From Proteiniphilum sp. (GTDB lineage: Bacteria > Bacteroidota > Bacteroidia > Bacteroidales > Dysgonomonadaceae), in the NCBI GenBank assembly GCA_031284475.1, contig JAISZV010000223.1, positions 1-6,099 of the forward strand: a stretch of DNA of 6,099 bases, read 5' to 3'. The translations under genes and the position numbers were made by a program. Below, in pieces: positions 4,499-6,099 of this stretch; positions within the stretch are counted from its first letter, which is position 1; every line of letters starts with the position of its first letter. A model generated the notes under the pieces. That model made no database searches and was not told the DNA's origin. It was given only the letters and a program-made list of their open reading frames with translations.

Positions 4499-6099
4499 AT
4501 GGCTTATAACATTATTGAGCTTAATGAAAAGCTCACAACAGAATTACGGGTTCTTGCCAAAGAGATGGGAATAAGACGCCCCGATGCATACAAGAAAGAA
4601 GAACTTATTTATAGGATTCTTGATGAACAGGCAATTGCCGAAACAAAAAAACTGAGTGCAGATAGCGGATTCCAGCAGAGTCACACACCACGTAGAGGTT
4701 CCGACGATAAAACAAATAGTCAGAGAAATCAACCGGTTGCCAGGAAAGAGGAGCCCCAAGAAAAAGGAGCCGATAAAAAAGAAGACCGGAAGAAGCCTCA
4801 AAGTAAACCACAACCGGTTCAGGCAACAGAGAGCCCCAAATTAGTGAAGAAGGAGCCCGTTACCACGGAAGAGGAAATTCCGGCGGTACAAAATAGCGAC
4901 CCTATCGCTCTGCCCGAAGTGAAACCGGTAACCCCAAAAACCATTGAGGAAAAGAGTGTCGAGAGCATTGAAAAAAGAGTTGACGTATCCGAGAAAAGAG
5001 AGAAAGAAGAAGTTACCCCGAAGGCTCCCGAAAAACCCATCCAATTGGTTTTCCGCTCTTCAAAACACCGGAATGAAGAAAGGAGCGCGCCCGTGCCCGT
5101 AACATTACCTCCGGTGGTAGCCGAGGAGGCGCCTGAAGAAAAAAACGCCTCGCCCGCAAAAGAAGCGCCCGTAGCAGGTAGCAGGCTCTCTTTGATGGAT
5201 CTTTTATCTCCCTCGCCGCTACAACCCAAACAGCCGCTTGCACACCAGAATAAAACGCAGCCACAGGCTCACCATCAGGCGCAGTTGCAGCCCCAGGCTC
5301 ATCACCATCATCAGGTGCAGTCGCAGCCACAGGTTCATACTCCATCCCCGCAACAAAAGGAAAAAGATTCAGGGAAGGAAAAAGATCCCGGTTATGATTT
5401 CGACGGCATCCTGAATGCCGCCGGCGTGCTGGAGATCATGCCCGACGGTTATGGGTTCCTACGCTCATCCGATTACAATTATATGTCGTCACCCGACGAT
5501 ATTTATGTATCCCAATCACAGATCCGTCTCTTCGGACTGAAAACCGGCGATGTGGTGGAAGGGCCTATTCGCCCCCCCAAAGAGGGAGAAAAATTCTTCC
5601 CGCTGGTAAAGGTCGATAATATTAACGGACGAAACCCCGACGATGTACGCGACCGTGTGCCTTTCGATCACCTGAAACCACTTTTCCCGAATGAAAGATT
5701 CAATCTAACCAAAGGACATAATGATAATCTTTCCTGTCGCGTAGTCGATCTCTTCTCCCCCATCGGGAAAGGACAGCGCGGCCTCATCGTAGCGCAGCCC
5801 AAAACAGGGAAAACGATGCTGCTGAAAGATATTGCCAACGCTATTGCCGACAATCATCCGGAAGTATATATGATCATACTGCTGATAGACGAACGGCCGG
5901 AAGAAGTAACCGACATGGAGCGGAGCGTGAACGCGGAAGTGATTGCTTCCACATTCGACGAACCAGCAGACCGCCACGTTAAGATTGCCGAAATAGTACT
6001 GAACAAAGCCAGCCGCTTAGTGGAATGCGGGCACGATTTGTTCATACTTCTCGACTCCATCACCCGCATGGCCCGCGCCTATAACACCGTACAGCCCGC
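4499..6099 (+). CDS. rho: Transcription termination factor Rho with large disordered insertion (3' end outside window)
   Basis: A ring-shaped RNA-dependent ATPase/helicase that ends transcription at Rho-dependent sites. The first 533 residues are present. Residues 1 to about 50 are the helical Rho N-terminal domain ([19 protein letters not shown] and the following helix). Residues 52-298 are a low-complexity insertion. The primary RNA-binding domain follows, with the RNP-like DGYGFLRS at 316-323. Next comes the ATPase core: Walker A QPKTGKT (433-439, Lys438), the catalytic Glu465 in [10 protein letters not shown], and Walker [11 protein letters not shown] with Asp519. These align without gaps to E. 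coli Lys184, Glu211 and Asp265, an offset of 254 residues. The Q-loop, R-loop and arginine fingers lie mostly or wholly outside; by this offset the full protein would be about 670 residues. No in-frame start exists upstream before a TAA at 4478. The gene has its own promoter and a long structured leader. Confidence 0.98.
   Translation, partial: MAYNIIELNEKLTTELRVLAKEMGIRRPDAYKKEELIYRILDEQAIAETKKLSADSGFQQSHTPRRGSDDKTNSQRNQPVARKEEPQEKGADKKEDRKKPQSKPQPVQATESPKLVKKEPVTTEEEIPAVQNSDPIALPEVKPVTPKTIEEKSVESIEKRVDVSEKREKEEVTPKAPEKPIQLVFRSSKHRNEERSAPVPVTLPPVVAEEAPEEKNASPAKEAPVAGSRLSLMDLLSPSPLQPKQPLAHQNKTQPQAHHQAQLQPQAHHHHQVQSQPQVHTPSPQQKEKDSGKEKDPGYDFDGILNAAGVLEIMPDGYGFLRSSDYNYMSSPDDIYVSQSQIRLFGLKTGDVVEGPIRPPKEGEKFFPLVKVDNINGRNPDDVRDRVPFDHLKPLFPNERFNLTKGHNDNLSCRVVDLFSPIGKGQRGLIVAQPKTGKTMLLKDIANAIADNHPEVYMIILLIDERPEEVTDMERSVNAEVIASTFDEPADRHVKIAEIVLNKASRLVECGHDLFILLDSITRMARAYNTVQP
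4652..5392 (+). other. Coding region of the intrinsically disordered insertion in Rho
   Basis: Residues about 52-298 of Rho are rich in Lys, Glu, Pro, Gln, Ser and His and poor in aromatic and bulky hydrophobic residues, so the stretch is very probably disordered. The first part (to about 220) is a Lys/Glu/Pro polyampholyte, and the last part (242-286) is Gln/His-rich with 15 Gln and 8 His in 45 residues. Two hydrophobic islands interrupt it: PIQLVF (180-185) and LSLMDLL (230-236). E. coli Rho lacks this segment. In Bacteroides thetaiotaomicron a comparable Rho insertion has been reported to promote condensate formation and affect termination. Confidence 0.85.
5258..5338 (+). repeat. Imperfect in-frame tandem repeat encoding His/Gln units in Rho
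   Basis: Three adjacent units each begin CAGCC(A/C)CAGG(C/T)TCA(C/T). They are 5258-5287 (30 nt, [10 protein letters not shown]), 5288-5323 (36 nt, [12 protein letters not shown]) and a partial third from 5324 (QPQVH). All lengths are multiples of three, so changes in copy number would keep the frame. The second unit differs from the first by a two-codon (HH) expansion. Confidence 0.75.

Noticed and set aside
5258..5338. CRISPR-like or non-coding repeat array
   Set aside because: The repeats are in frame within rho, have no spacers and encode a His/Gln-rich segment.
4819..5345. Long overlapping open frames on the minus strand opposite the Rho insertion (136 and 110 residues)
   Set aside because: They are antisense to the low-complexity part of rho and low complexity themselves (Ser/Phe/Gly- or Ala-rich). 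The open length follows from the biased codon composition of the sense strand. No promoter or family resemblance was seen.

Overview
The window looks like a chromosomal segment of an anaerobic Bacteroidota (Bacteroidales-type) bacterium. The evidence is three TAnnTTTG-type -7 promoter elements (the Bacteroidota housekeeping signature), start sites without clear Shine-Dalgarno sequences, a Rho factor with a very long disordered insertion as in Bacteroides and relatives, and a lipoprotein of a type I associate with this phylum. Genus cannot be fixed from the sequence; a Porphyromonas/Dysgonomonas/Proteiniphilum-like relative is a guess.

Layout. Positions 1-2913 on the minus strand hold a three-gene operon, transcribed right to left: etfB, etfA (16 nt apart, if etfA starts at its ATG), then an acyl-CoA dehydrogenase gene (25 nt further) that runs off the left edge. 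Together they form an electron-transfer unit. The dehydrogenase oxidises or reduces an acyl-CoA/enoyl-CoA pair, and the EtfAB flavoprotein shuttles its electrons. EtfB carries the GRQAIDGDTAQVGP segment typical of anaerobic, bifurcation-type ETFs, which suggests an NADH-linked butyryl-CoA-type route rather than a purely respiratory one. This is inference.

Positions 2914-3160 are a divergent intergenic region with a promoter for the etf operon on the minus strand and one for a lipoprotein gene on the plus strand (3161-4210). That protein has a lipoprotein signal peptide and a C-terminal TPR-like helical region; its function is unknown.

Positions 4211-4498 are non-coding. They contain a TAnnTTTG promoter and a long (about 190 nt) leader with two stem-loops and a possible 12-codon upstream ORF. 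They lead into rho (4499 to beyond the right edge), which encodes transcription termination factor Rho. An approximately 245-residue low-complexity, charged and then His/Gln-rich insertion lies between its N-terminal helical domain and its RNA-binding/ATPase core.

The most interesting element is this Rho insertion, with its imperfect His/Gln tandem repeats and two hydrophobic islands, together with the structured rho leader. I found no mobile element, CRISPR array, tRNA or rRNA. I do not see a clearly undescribed multi-gene system here.
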